Shown piece by piece: positions 44,634-57,179 of a stretch of DNA of 64,000 nt. How positions within the stretch are numbered: position 1 is the first letter of the stretch; every line of letters starts with the position of its first letter. The stretch spans positions 4,272,794 to 4,336,793 of the forward strand of contig JADCRB010000043.1 of the NCBI GenBank assembly GCA_021464245.1, read 5' to 3'. Origin of the DNA: Carallia brachiata (Eukaryota > Streptophyta > Magnoliopsida > Malpighiales > Rhizophoraceae). Below the pieces are notes generated by a model, which worked only from the letters and a program-made list of their open reading frames with translations, was not told the origin of the DNA and ran no database searches. A program made the translations under genes and the position numbers.

Positions 44634-47600
44634 ATCCCTTATGTGGAGGGTTGTTTGCAGCCTGGTACGGGGAATCCAGCGAGGCAATGGATACCATTGT
44701 TATAGAATTACACAATTTTGTTTTCGAGGTGCTAGGTGGATGGAGTTTGGAGGGATTGATAGGGGGGATTGTTGTGTATTGTAATCCTTAAAATAATTGC
44801 TGATCTGTTAAAAGTAGCATTAATTTTACCAAATTCTTTTGAAACCTTCTTCAAATTCTTGCTGTGTGATGTTCGAGTGTGTAGATTTGGTCCGGTGATA
44901 AATTCATGATTATTCATTTTCTTTTTTTACGTGAAAAAAACTTGTCTACCGCAGCATTTATGGCAGAAACCACGACATTCGGACGCACGAGGATGTGCTA
45001 ATGGAATCTGGAAATGATTTCGCATGTGAATGCTGAATAGCTATCCGTCTCTGATTTCTATGCTTGCTTGTTGCCATGTTAGGCTACTAACCTAGTGATC
45101 CGGACTTCTCACGGGGTTAATAGCCAGCCTGAGTTTAAAAATCATGTTGGAAAGTGCGGTTATTATTCTTTCTAGTCAAGAGTCATGCACATGAAAGGCA
45201 GTGCAGTTAACTCTGAGTCAGAAGTCCCTCAGTTCAGCTCAAAAAGAATTTCTAGGTGCACCTAGGTCCATTTAGCACGTGTGTCGTTGCCCACTTTTCC
45301 TCCTCAAGCGTATGATTTGGGCACGAGGGGCCAAAGATTTACTGCAAAAAGTTGGAGACGGTTGGGGAACATTGGTATTTAATTGATGCGATGATACATA
45401 GCATTGCATTCTGGTCTGTCAACTTGGGGTGGAGGGACGAAAATCCCCATAACTTAGGCTTCTGTCTTTATATGCAGCCGGATCTACCTGATAAGGTCAC
45501 AATTCACAACAGGACCGACTCCAACAGACTAATATAATTGCGGAGGAGACAAAGACAATCTGCGCTGTAATGATTTATGTATTCTGATGATAATTATGGG
45601 ACTGATTCCGCTTTACTACAAATATACATTTGATATTATTTTTGGCAAATCGTCATATTCATTGAAAGTAAGGGTGCGTACGAATGATCTTATCATAGGC
45701 ATGCAAATTCCACAACGCGGGAGGCTGTCCCTTGTTATTTTGCACAATGTAATTAATGTATTCCTAGATGTTCCAGGAGCAACTCTGTTTTGGTCGGACA
45801 CAGACAGGTACTTAGGCACTTCGTTTGTTTGGTAACTATAGTTATGTGTGTTTTATCTTTTCTATCTGCTACAAGATCTGACCTCTGGGCATACACACCT
45901 ACCAAGCAACGCCTTTGGTCTCCTTCCACAATCCAATTATCATATATATGCTAGTTTAGCTAATTGCATGATCAAGCAATCATCTTATAGTTGGCATCGA
46001 TGCCCGTGAGCCGTCAAGTCAATTATTATTGAAGAAGAAACTGCGAGAAAAAAAAAAAAGAATTTGGATGATTGACATGTTGGACGTGGAGGCCTTATCC
46101 TTTTCCAAAAATCTCATTGCTGTTTCCAACACATGGGTGTTAATTCTGAGGATGGAAATGCCTACAACATTTGAGATTTGGAATCAAACCTACCGAAACA
46201 AAATTCAATAATTGCACCAATATTGTGCATATGCATCACATTCCTAGTTGTAGGTGGCAGCTATGAAAGGCTGGTGGCGTGCCGCTTTTTGGTGCCTTTT
46301 GTTGGAAAATGAGGCTTACCTTTTGGTTGCTTCCATTCCATCTGAAAAAAATTTTGTCTGGCTCGGCTCTAGAAGAGGATCTCATTTACGAAATTTCGAA
46401 GTGGACACGTACGAGTAGAAGTGCGGTGAGTATACAGTGATATGAATTGTTGAATTATGAAAATTTTATTATATTTAAAAAAATAAGATAAACTGTTAAT
46501 ACTATTAAATTAATTATAATCCTCTATATTTTTATTTATACGTGTTTGCGTAGTGATCCCCTCCAATTCATCAATCCTATTTATAACTGGTTTTGAGCTA
46601 GCCTGGCAATTGCCGTTTTGATGAAAAGGTGGGCCCCTGATTGGCCTCAAAGATTGGTGTATGAAAGTGTATGCGCTTTCGGCCTTGACTAGACCGATCA
46701 ATTGAATTATGGATAATTAATTTTTTAAATTTAAATTTTTATAATTTTTTTATTTGAAAGCTAAATTTTTTAAATTTTTTATTCAACGTCTAAATCTTTA
46801 TTTTTTTTTATTCAAGTCTTTTTGTGTAGTTTACTGTTAATTTTTTCGTTAGATCTAATGGAAACAGGCAGAAACAAGATTAAAGTTAACAGAAAAGTTA
46901 ACGGTTTTATTATAAAATGACTTTAATAGAATAAAAAATAAAAGTTTAGACCTTAAATAGAAAATTTAAAAGGTTTAGATTTCAAATAAAAAAATTATAA
47001 AAATTTAGATTTAAAAAGTTGGTTATCCTATTAAACTATGGATTAGTTAGATTTTTGGTTCAGGTTACATCTTATTTATTATCAAATTAGACTAAACAAA
47101 AATTGGTTAAAACTAACTAGTCCGACTAGTCATGACAATAAGTCCCTAATATTAAAAATTATAACTTAATTCGAAATATTATTTAAATTATCATTGAGTC
47201 TTAAATGCAATTAAAATTTTTTAATTTAATTATAAATTTGATCTAAACTTTTAATTTAATCATTAAAACTAAAAAATTAATATACAATTAAGAATTTCTA
47301 TAGTTTTTCTCATTAAAAACATTTGAATTTAACTATTAAAATTTTTTTTATAGTGACAACATAACATATATAGCTATTATTTTTTTTCAATTAATTTTAT
47401 AAATATATATTTATTATTAAACTTTGATTTCAACAGTTCAAATGCTACTTAAACCATTCGAACCATTAAAATTTGATTCATTGAATTTTTCAATTCATAA
47501 CTGGTCCAGAAAATATTGTTTGGGCCAGGGCAGCTGGCCCTCTCGTCGCTCTGCGCGTGTGTGTGTGGTTGGGTGGGGCGCGGATGCCCCGCTCATCAAT

Positions 47601-48283
47601 GGTTAAGGCCATGCCATCCTGTTCTTCAAAGGACCACATATCTATCTGTACCAAGCTTTCTTGTTGTTTCCACACTTCTCGAGTTACTGAACTTTTTTTT
47701 TTTTTTTTATCTTTCTTATAACCAAATGGCTTTCGGGTATTTATCACTTGCATATTGAGACAGCTCCGGTTTTGCCTTACACATAGCCACGAAAACTGTA
47801 ATGCTACGGGGCACAGGAAAATCACCTTCATCTGCATCGTGTAAAGTTCCAGACTTTGACTGGCGGGTGGCGCCCCACGAGAGTTCCACCACACCCTTAA
47901 CCCTTAAAAGGTATAAAAACGTAGTTACGGCCTCAGGAATACCGCAACCATTAATTGCTTCGCACCTCCTTCGTATAGAATCACAATACTTTTAATAATT
48001 TTCACTTTTTGTTACCAAAAAAAAACAAGGTAATTACTGTATTAAACTGATATTTGAAATGATGACAGCTAGACCGGAGTACTTCAGGATCAATTTTGTT
48101 GAAAATGAGATTGTTTCCTCCTGAGCCATTTTTAGTAGATCGGAAGCTGCCGTAGGGGAGCTATGGAGGAGGCAATACTGCAAAGGAGACCTACTAGTTT
48201 CCTTATTTGATGCCTAATTACTTGTGCCAAAAGAAGAAAAGGGAATGGTTAAAGAGATGGAAATTAAACTATTATTTCTGTTC
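44634..48283. other. Intergenic region downstream of UTP4
   Basis: No gene is supported in 3.6 kb. The first few hundred bases should contain the UTP4 3' UTR. The part at 46711-47028 is an inverted-repeat element listed separately, and 47030-47460 is AT-rich. A GC-richer patch at about 47500-47900 has random-looking frames on both strands and no protein that I recognise. Confidence 0.6.
46711..47028. mobile_element. Inverted-repeat MITE, 318 bases
   Basis: The left end GGATAATTAATTTTTTAAAT (46711) pairs with the right end, whose reverse complement reads GGATAACCAACTTTTTAAAT (from 47028). The arms match for about 110 bases at high identity around a short unique centre containing AAGTTAACAGAAAAGTTAAC. 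The triplet TAT flanks both sides (46708-46710 and 47029-47031), a possible 3-base target duplication. It is a non-autonomous DNA transposon with no coding capacity. Confidence 0.75.
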
Positions 48284-49426
48284 TCAGGTTGTTTCCCACT
48301 GAATTGACAAGAGTAAATCAAAAAAATGTACAAAAAAAAAAAGGAATAAATCAAAAGAGAGAGAGAGACAGAGAGAGAGAGAAGAATTTGAAAATAGGAT
48401 GAAACAACAGGAAAGGAACAAAATCCATTTAAGATCTACTGGCCTTTTTGCTTTTACACTTACCATTTCATATCTTTCCATAGCAACTGCAGTGGCAGGT
48501 TTTAAAAAAAAATATAATAAAAAAGAAAGATGCTAATGATTGCCAGTTTGTCACTTCCAATTTCTTCCCTGAAAGCCACCTGCCAAGGTGTATAACAGAC
48601 TAACATTAGTCCCATGAAGAAGCTGCTATAGCTTGTAGGGGAATTCTTCAAAGTCCTTTTTTTAGAAAAAAAAAAAATTCCAGGGACGGTCTGACCTGCT
48701 TCATTAGAAGATGATTTTTCAGCAAAAGTGGATTTAAAGAATCCAACTTTCTTCTTAAATGCAGATTTGCCCTGAAAAACAATGAAAGAGAGCATTTGCA
48801 TTGGCATTGACCATATACAACGAAGTGTTGGACATGCAGACATGAAAACAATAATTGGAGAAAAAATATTTTTGCCTCGAAATGTTTTGCAGAGAAACTC
48901 TTTGAAAATTCTGGGGCTTGCTCCATGGAAGGTTCTTTCTTGGTCACTCTCTGTATACACACCAGGAGACCATAAAATACTCTTAAAAGTCTTCAATCAA
49001 TATATATTATTGTGCTTATACAGCTAATTAATTACAAGACACTAAAAGAAAGCTACACAAATAATTCTTCAGTAAGAAACTTGCCTTGCCCAATACAGGA
49101 GAGCTAGCAGTATCATCAAGATAAGGATGCTGTTGGCTTCTACCTTTGTCTTTGTTCTTCTTCTTGTTCTTGCTTTTCTTTCCCAGTTTTTCCGAGCAGC
49201 CTTCATGATAATGTGGAGGTCCAGATGATGCGTCAGAGACCATGGATAAATCTTCTTCTTCTTCTTCTTCTTCTTCTTCTTCCTCTTCCTCCAGTCTTGC
49301 ATAATCTTCAACACCAAAGGCCCCAAAACCCCGGCATTTGGTTTTCGAAAGGGATGACTGATCCAAGTACGACGTCCAGCCAGATTCACACCCACTACTA
49401 CTCCATTGAGAAGCCGACATATTCAT
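48284..49426 (-). CDS. SOB FIVE-LIKE (SOFL) protein
   Basis: Exon 1 is firm: ATG 49426 to 49085 (114 codons). It encodes the two SOFL signature blocks, SGCESGWTSYLDQSS near the start and EDLSMVSDASSGPPH in the middle, separated by a poly-glutamate run, then a lysine-rich segment and DDTASSPVLGK. Exon 2 starts at 48771 (GKSAFKKKVGFFKSTF) after a GC-AG intron. The 3' structure is less sure. My preferred model uses donor 48696, then a 23-base exon 48486-48464 and a terminal 15-base exon 48298-48284, giving 151 residues. The alternative is read-through of exon 2 to a stop at 48502, giving 203 residues with an atypical hydrophobic tail. SOFL proteins such as Arabidopsis SOB5 are small plant proteins reported to influence cytokinin levels. 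The biochemical role is unclear. A TATATAA lies 48 bases upstream. Confidence 0.75.
49251..49282 (-). repeat. (GAA)n trinucleotide repeat encoding poly-glutamate in SOFL exon 1
   Basis: A run of TTC on the + strand (GAA on the coding strand) encodes most of a run of about 13 glutamates just before the EDLSMVSDASSG motif. Such coding microsatellites usually vary in length between alleles without breaking the frame. Confidence 0.9.
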
Positions 49427-49473
49427 TTTTCACTCTCTCTTTCTGTCTAAGGCCAAACTCCAAAATGAGTCTC

Positions 49474-49480
49474 TTATATA
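49474..49480 (-). promoter_or_regulatory. TATA box of the SOFL gene
   Basis: TATATAA on the - strand lies 48 bases upstream of the SOFL ATG (49426), in a GGCCTATATAAGAGA context. This is a good core promoter match that implies a very short 5' leader. Confidence 0.5.
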
Positions 49481-49739
49481 GGCCCTCTTTATTACTGAAC
49501 GTAGTAGTGAACGTTGCCAAATCAAAGGTTTTGGATTCGAAAGCTATCAGAACGTTTGATTGGGTTAAACATACTCCTCTCCTTTATAATACTGGGTTAT
49601 ACTGTAACCATTCAGACAATTCAGAGGTTATCTTGAGAGCAGGGGCAATACTCCCTGACAGAATTGTGAGATACCACTCCTATCTTTCTATTTTGATAAA
49701 AAAAAAAAAAAATTCTGATAGTTAAGACATATTTTACGT

Positions 49740-49835
49740 TAAGTGTAGGTTCAATGTCATCACTCAAACTTGAAATTCAAACCCACAATTTCCATATTTA
49801 AACCCCTTAACCAGTAACACCACACAAGCGCGATT
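49740..49835 (-). repeat. Possible SINE fragment
   Basis: On the - strand a TGGTGTTACTGGTTAAGGGG segment (A-box-like) is followed by GGTTTGAATTTC (49783-49772), a diverged box B. Order and orientation fit a tRNA-derived SINE head. No tail or target duplication is identified, so the call is tentative. Confidence 0.3.
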
Positions 49836-51168
49836 TCTCTCTCTCTTGATGATGTTGTTATTCTACTTTTATTTGTATGTAGAATAGAAGAGTAGAGAGA
49901 GCCAAGGAAAAAATTCAAATTCTTGACTATTTTTGTCCTTTGCCCTATCCTGTCGTCTCTCTTATTAATTTTATCAGTATGTGGATCAATCAAAATTGCC
50001 AGTTGCCAGTTGGCTTCAAATGTGTATGTTTGTGAGGGGTGTGGAAGGATTGAAGCAACAGCTAAAGTTGCACATTTATGATAAGCGTTTTCATGTAAGA
50101 GTTGGAATATAACTGTGATAAGATTCCTAAATGTTTTCTCTCTGTAACTTGAGAGATCAGTTAGTTAAATTCTAAACGTTCATTAGAAATTCTTGCACTC
50201 TCACTATGAGCACCGACCTGTTTTTGATGGGATCAATAAATGTAATACCTTATTTTTTGATGGGTAGAAAAAAAATTATAAGTGTTTTTGACATTTAATA
50301 ATGCCAATGGTTTTATTTACTCGTTTCTCTATTCTTTTTTGTTTATTTCTTTAGTTTACAAATATGTATATTTTGAGAATCTATTTGGAAGTTATCTGCA
50401 GTTTGAAGAAGTAGGATAGCATGGTTGTTAATAAAACTTGTTACGGAGCACCAATCATTTCTACTTTGCAATCGGTAAGAAGAGTGACACATGATTTAAA
50501 CACGAGAAAAAGGGTATTCTATGTAATGACAGAATTGTCTACTTAATAATTAGTGCTAAGACTAACATTTCATATTTGGAGTGAGGAATCAGGGTTAGTA
50601 ACTCGGATTTACCTCGTTGGATAAATAAAAAAAATAATGAAATGAGTTGTCAAATAGTAAGAGTTATGGTATTGTCAAAAGTCCTCAAAGAGAAAATATT
50701 TACAAAAACAAATTGAGGAACATCTCGGAGATGCTTGGTTGGAAGTGCTACATGGAGGGATTGCGTTGTCTAGTATTCAATACATTAAAAGGTAAAAAAT
50801 CTTCCTCTAGTCGCATGAGCATGCAATGCAGAATTCATCTTAAAGGTTCAATGACTTCTTTCATTTCATAGTTATAGAATAGTAGACACATATTAGCTGA
50901 CCAAAGTTACCTTTGGATAATGATTTTTTTTTTTTAATTTTGGAATTTGGATTGAATTTTTATCTCTACCTTCACTCACAACGAAAAATTTGCTGTTGAT
51001 TATGATTTTAGTAGGGTTTGATGGACGATTAATTAGTCCACAGAGAACACATTAATTGTTACAATTGCTAAATGAGCTGTGCATGTTTTCACAACTAGGA
51101 TTAATTATATTCCTGATAATAATCAATTTTTTAATATAATAGAATTTTTATTGAACTGTGAGCATGCA

Positions 51169-52071
51169 TAGAACTGCAAACGAGTCGATACGTTCGTTAA
51201 AAATTCAGTGGCTCGGCTCGGCTTAGTAAAAGCTTGGTTCGAGCTCGTTTAATAAACGAGCCGAGCCTGAACAATAGCAGGCTCGGCTCCGTACAGTCTT
51301 GTGAACAACTCGGTAAATATTATTATTAAGAGCTCGTTTAATATGTATCATTTTGGGCTCATTTAATATATTGATAACACTTAATTGTATCATTTAACTC
51401 TTAATATAAATACTAATAAAATTAAGATTAATTTTTTATTTGTTTTTAAATGCTCTCAACCTCCATTATTTCCTCATGTCTCTTTTTTTTATTTGAATTT
51501 TTTCTTAATTAAAATAAACTTGCATATTTATTTTTTCTTTGCAAAAGAATATAAATTTTTTAAATTAGAGGAAATTTAAATACAATTAAGTAAATTGATT
51601 GATGATCATAATGTGGCTAGTTATACAATTAGGAATTCAATCAGTCAAATAACGATTGAATGAATAATTGACTTTTATCTACATATCCATTTTTTACATA
51701 TATATATTTCTCTTTTTTTTTTATAAAATTATATAAAAAAAGTAATTTTGATATTTTTATTTTTCTTATTTTTCTATTTTTATATATTTTTATATAAATT
51801 TTCTATTTTTATATAAAGTAGAAATAACATATATAGCAAATAAATAAAATAGATCAAATGGAAAAAGGAGATATATATATAACTTAGATTAAAAAAAAAA
51901 AAATAAATTGAGCCGAGCCCGAGCTTCAGTAACATTGTGACGAGTCGAGCTTGAACCTCCACCTCTAAAGTTCGAACCGAGCTCGAGCCAAGTTCGAGTC
52001 TGAGGAATTCCTTAACTAGCCGAGCTCGAGCCTGACCAAACTCGACTCGACTTGGCTCATTTGCACCCCTA
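51169..52071. mobile_element. hAT-like non-autonomous DNA transposon, 903 bases
   Basis: The left end is TAGAACTGCAAACGAG. The right end, reverse-complemented, is TAGGGGTGCAAATGAG (12 of 16 identical); the GGGGTGCAAA form is a familiar plant hAT terminus. The element is flanked by AGCATGCA (51161-51168) and AGTATGCA (52072-52079), a near-perfect 8-base duplication as expected for hAT. Both subterminal regions are dense in GAGCTCG/GAGCCGAGC motifs in opposite orientations and form a fold-back structure. The AT-rich centre has no transposase. Confidence 0.8.
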
Positions 52072-54188
52072 AGTATGCAATGTGTAATCCTGTTCATTGT
52101 TGTAAACCTGAAACATCTTTATAGGTTTAAAACTTGAATTTCAAATATAAAAATGTAAGTTTTTAACCTTTGGGTGTCCATTAAAGGACCCCTTCCAAAT
52201 AATCTTAAGAGCACATTATCTCACATGGGAAACAAGTGAATGAGTGATTAAGAATTTCAGAAGAGAAGGAGAGATTGAAGTGGGGGTTGCTGTTATTAGC
52301 TAAAATTTCAGAAGACAAAGACAAAGGTTGTTCAGTTTAAGAGAATTACTTCTACCTTAAGCGGTATTCGATGAGTGCACACAAAAAAATTAGAATTTTT
52401 TTAAGATGCCCCAATGCCCCCACACACGCACGCTCGCTTTAATCGCTCGCTCATGATCACCAAGTCCTTTTTGACCCATTTTTTGTTCTCTTTTTTACTG
52501 GTCTAAACAGTCGGGTCTACTAAGACTGATCGGGACTCTATCCTCTACTTGACTATATGATTATTCTTGATTTAAATCATTAAATTAAACGCCCTTTATC
52601 TAGATGTAATTTGTTATTGCGAGACCGTTAGTCTTTGTAAGCATCCAATGGAAATCTTTCTTTTTTATTTTCCTAAAGTGCTAGCTTGCACGTAAAATCT
52701 TAAGATGACATCAGTTATGACTCAAATAATGGGGTTTGTTAGTGTTAAAATGGAAACACACATGAGCGGTGCACGATAAGCATGGTTGATGTTGCGCTAA
52801 ATAAGTGTGCAACGGTGATATAGGTCGAATAATGAAGAAATAAACAACTAGAACACTCGGAAATCCACTTAAAAAATAGACAAAAAAGGGTAATCCACCC
52901 AAAAAATTAAAAAAATAATGAAAATTCACCTATAACAAACGTAAGAATCCACTTATAACACATTCAAGAATTCACTTATAAACAACGACAAAAATCTAGT
53001 CGTTCAAAAACTCATATCAAATTATTATAATATCTGTCTGTATAATAAAACTAATATTGAAACATATTTATAGAGTTAGTTTAATTAAACTAATTATGAA
53101 CAAAATTCGAAATAGACTAGAAATATAATTCTAAACATATTAACTAAATAAAAATAGAGCTCATAATAGGATTCTAACTAAAAGATATTCTAAACAATAT
53201 AATATCTAACCTAATAAAATATAATTATTAATATAAAATATTAATAAATTTCTAAATAATAGAAACTTTCTTTCTTTCTTCCCCATCCAATGGCCTGCTT
53301 GGTGACAAAATAGATTTCCCATTTTAAGGTAAGAAAGCCACTCTCGTACCTCCAAGATAGCTGTCTCTGGGGCCCTTCCAATAATGCAGTGAATCTTTCC
53401 TTCTTTTTTTTTTTTTTTCAAATAACAACATATCATTTAAGTGCTAAATAATGTGGAACTAAAACGTAGGATATAATATTCATTTATATATAAATTGCAA
53501 ATATGCATGGCCAGTCTTGCAAATTAAATTTCCTTTAGTTAAAAGATCACTTTCCCAGTGAGATTTCAATTTTGACGGAAGCCAATTTAACAGTTGGAGA
53601 ATTGGAGAAAGTGAAGGAGGGATTGGGATACTTCCTTAAGTTGAAAGTCATTTTTCCAATCATTTTAATTATTGTCAAATCTTCACACCATCTTTATTTC
53701 TCGATAGGAATAATCCATCATCTTAGTTAATGGGCCTAACTCAATTGCATGCTGCGAATGGATCAGCTCTAATCTCTTCTAAAGTGTGTTTATGAGCTCA
53801 AATCAATGCTAAGTGGCACCCAATTAAATCCCCCAATAAATGTCTAGATGCAACCAACAGAAAAATCAGATATTATACATATTCAACTTTGAATTGGGCG
53901 ATAAGAAGCTAATGGCTGAGTAAGGGTACAATAAATCAGGAAATTGAGATACATACAGAAGATTGATGAAGGGGCCGGTTGGATCCTCCTCTGAAACAAA
54001 TGGTCCCAGACAGGCTAATGTGCACATGCTATTTGTTAGCTTGTGGCCCTTTGCCAGTCCACATGATCCGTAATTCCTTTGTAAGTACCCAGGTTGGCTC
54101 TTGGTTAATTCATTTATGGCTTTCCAATTTCACTTCAGTTCCTTTCCCACATTGTCAATGAATTCCAAGTTTAGTTATTTGTTTAGAT

Positions 54189-54997
54189 CAAGGTTTTAAA
54201 AACCGAATCGATTATTAAACCGAAAAACTGAGAGATTTAACGTTCAACCGAATTAACCGTGGTTGAACCGATAAAACTAGTATTTAATATTAAATATATA
54301 AAAATTTAAATAGTTATATACATTTATTTAATATATTAATATTTAAAATATAATATTATATAAGATATAAGTATTATATATATATATATATATATATGAT
54401 ACTTATATTTGTAACTTTAATATATATAATTTTATAATCTATTCTGAAATAAAAACTTATTAATCTTATCTTATAATTTATAAATTTATATTATTATAAT
54501 ATATTTTAATATATGTTTCAAAAAATGACCGTTGAACATCTATAACTCATTTAATTTATTTTTAAAAATATATCATTTATATATTTGTAAAGTAGTGAAT
54601 ATTTTTGATAAAATATAAACATGTTAATTACTTTTAAAAATAACAATCTATTAATTATTTTTAAAAAATTAAAATATATTAATGAATTTTGAGAGAAAGT
54701 AGACATGTAGATATTCAGTAAGATAAAATATTAATTAATTTTGACTAAAGTATGTTGACATTTATTGATATTTATTTTTTTTTTCATTTTTTGGTGTTTT
54801 TTTCTCTTTGAACCAAATAATTTTGATCGAAAAAACTGGAACTGGTTCTCTGATTTTCGATTTAACCGGCTAGTTCACCCAGTTCTTCACCGGTTCTTTA
54901 AATCAATGGTTTTTTAAGACTAACCGGACCGATTCAAAACCCAGTTCCCAATTTTTTCGGTTGACTCAACCGGCCCGATCGGGTTCTCTCAATAGTA
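54189..54997. mobile_element. hAT-like or fold-back non-autonomous element, 809 bases
   Basis: The element starts CAAGGTTTTAAAAACCG and ends GGGTTCTCTCAATAGTA. It is flanked on both sides by the perfect 8-base direct repeat GTTTAGAT (54181-54188 and 54998-55005). Subterminal zones contain many AACCG and CGGTT motifs (TTGAACCGAT on the left, ACCGGTTC on the right) around a TA-rich core. The outermost terminal inverted repeat is weak, so the 8-base duplication is the main support for a hAT-type insertion. No open frame for a transposase is present. Confidence 0.65.
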
Positions 54998-56284
54998 GTT
55001 TAGATATGTAAACTCCAAGTTTTGTTTGGGAGCTAAAGTCCATCAATCCATTTAACATTCCCTTTTATTATTCCTTTTTGATTTCTCAAACTTCAATTAA
55101 TATACTTGTCTTTCTCCTTTTCACATATAAATGCATTTTCCAATTTGACTCGAGTTAATTGATTAATATCAAATGCGAAGAAGAAAAATAAATAAGAGTG
55201 AATTAGTTAAAAAAAAAAAAACTAAATCGGTGTGTGAGACATAAATCAAGTGTCTACTATACTAAAAAAAATAAAGCAAATATAGCAATAAGTGTATATG
55301 TGGTTTTTAAATATCCATGCCACATGTCAAGCTAAACATTTTTTTGTTGGATTAAAGTAATGTCATTCACATTAAGAAAAAATATATTATTTTACTCCCA
55401 ATTAACTATCTACTGCCAAAACCTAGAAATTAATTGAAGATTCATAAATAAGGGATGACTTAGAATCACTAACTGCCTAACGAGTACCTATGAACTGGCT
55501 GTCATCTGTTGACTCAGACTTCTAATTACATTGGCTACGCACTTTAGGTGGGAATCTCACGCTTTATTTTACACCCTAAAATTAATCAGGCCAAATACCA
55601 GGACCAATCTACAGGTTGCTCAATCGGATTCAAAAACGAAGCCACTGAAGCATGGCCCTTGTTTGGGTAGCTCAAGTTTTTCAAACACGGTCCCCAAAAG
55701 TGCGATGGCAACAGTAACGCCACTCTCCTCCTTCAAATTCTTCAAAGTCGACCAAAAAAAATTGGAAAAAAAAAATCACTATTTCTTTCTATTCCATGCC
55801 CAAAGTAAACAAATCCAGGTCTTTGTCAACAAAACAAAAAACATTGAAAATTCAAGTCATCTTTTTTATTCTCGTCTTTAGGAGAAAATTGCGCTATGTT
55901 ACAACTTAATCTCCGACAAGAATTTTCCAATTTTACTTTGTTGTGTATATAAGTCTACGTATAATTAATTTGGCCATGAAAGCTATGCTGAAATGGACAC
56001 AACTTTTTGGGGTGCATTTAATAGGTCTGGACTCTGGAGAGGATTCAAAGTCCACAAATTCCACCACACATCTCCAAAGTGCAAGACGTCCTAACGCATG
56101 ATAATATCACAGTACACACACACTTTTAAGTCTTTACAAGTGTACGTGGGCGTTTGCGAAATGTTATGTTTACTACAGTATCCTGAAAATGGGCAAACAT
56201 TATCGTCAAGTTCTAACTAGGAAGTCCTCCCCCATGTGAATTAATTTGACGTGGACATGTGCCTATCAAGAGCCAAAAAAAAAC

Positions 56285-56285
56285 A

Positions 56286-56317
<32 letters not shown>

Positions 56318-56319
56318 AA
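56285..56319 (+). repeat. (AAAG)n microsatellite
   Basis: About eight to nine tandem AAAG units. It is intergenic and likely polymorphic. Confidence 0.95.
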
Positions 56320-57179
56320 TTGACATGAACGTGTAGTTATGGCTATGTGTATTACGTCTTAATGAGTGGAAATACTCAAGGGCCAAAAATTCATTTGTGC
56401 GGACTGCAACATTCTCACAAATTAAGTAATTATTGTACGGACTTTATGGCTAATCTTAGATACACCGGACTAGCTCCTCTTATCTGTTGGAATTCACCTC
56501 CTCAAAGAATTCAAGACCTCTTACAAGTTGACATAGTAAAATTGAGCCGCCTTGCCATTGATAATGTCTCTCTCTCTCCCTTTTTTTTCCTTTCCTTTTT
56601 GCTGTTAATTCTTCCATTCCAGAAAAAAAAAAAAAATCAGTTGTCTTTTTATTGCCAAAATGAATTAATAAATTAACCCACCAACGCACAGCTTCTGCAT
56701 GCACTCCAAATCTGAAGTCCTCGTGAACCCAATAATAATGCAAGCAATCAACACAAGAAAACGTCTTGGGTGGACCTAACATATGGCTATACAATATAAT
56801 TAGGTGTCCCCCTCAATCTATCAAAAAGTAAAGTGGCTATGCCAAATATTATCTGTGGCCACAGTGCCCTTCCAAAGCTCAATTATAAGTCGGTCTAACC
56901 TAGTTTTCATGCACTAGTACGCAGCAGCATCTCTGAAACAGCTTTAATCTATTAGGGGATGTCTACTGTTTGGAAGATGGTGTAAGGACCTGATATTTTG
57001 TTCAAGTGTTTTATTAGGTATCCTTGTTACTTAAGGATGTTATAAATAAAATTAGTAATACCGTTTAAAAAAAATTATTGGGGGATCGATGTTGCAGAAT
57101 TATAGTAAGGATGACGATAATAACTGGGGGAGGAGGGCTACTGCTAACCAGATCAGGATTTGGAATCTTGGTCCCATCC

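Noticed and set aside
47490..47894. 134-codon - strand frame and 80-codon + strand frame in a GC-richer patch
   Set aside because: Neither shows a recognisable motif, both cross homopolymers, and the overlapping open frames follow from local composition.
49213..49725. 170-codon + strand frame opposite the SOFL exon
   Set aside because: Its leucine run is the antisense of the SOFL poly-glutamate repeat. It has no start context or homology that I recognise.
50647..50871. 74-codon + strand frame near the SOFL promoter side
   Set aside because: No motif, lysine/serine-rich, and isolated. It looks like a chance frame.
55531..55881. 116-codon + strand frame
   Set aside because: Unremarkable composition, no recognised motif, ends in lysine/asparagine-rich sequence typical of chance frames in AT-rich DNA.
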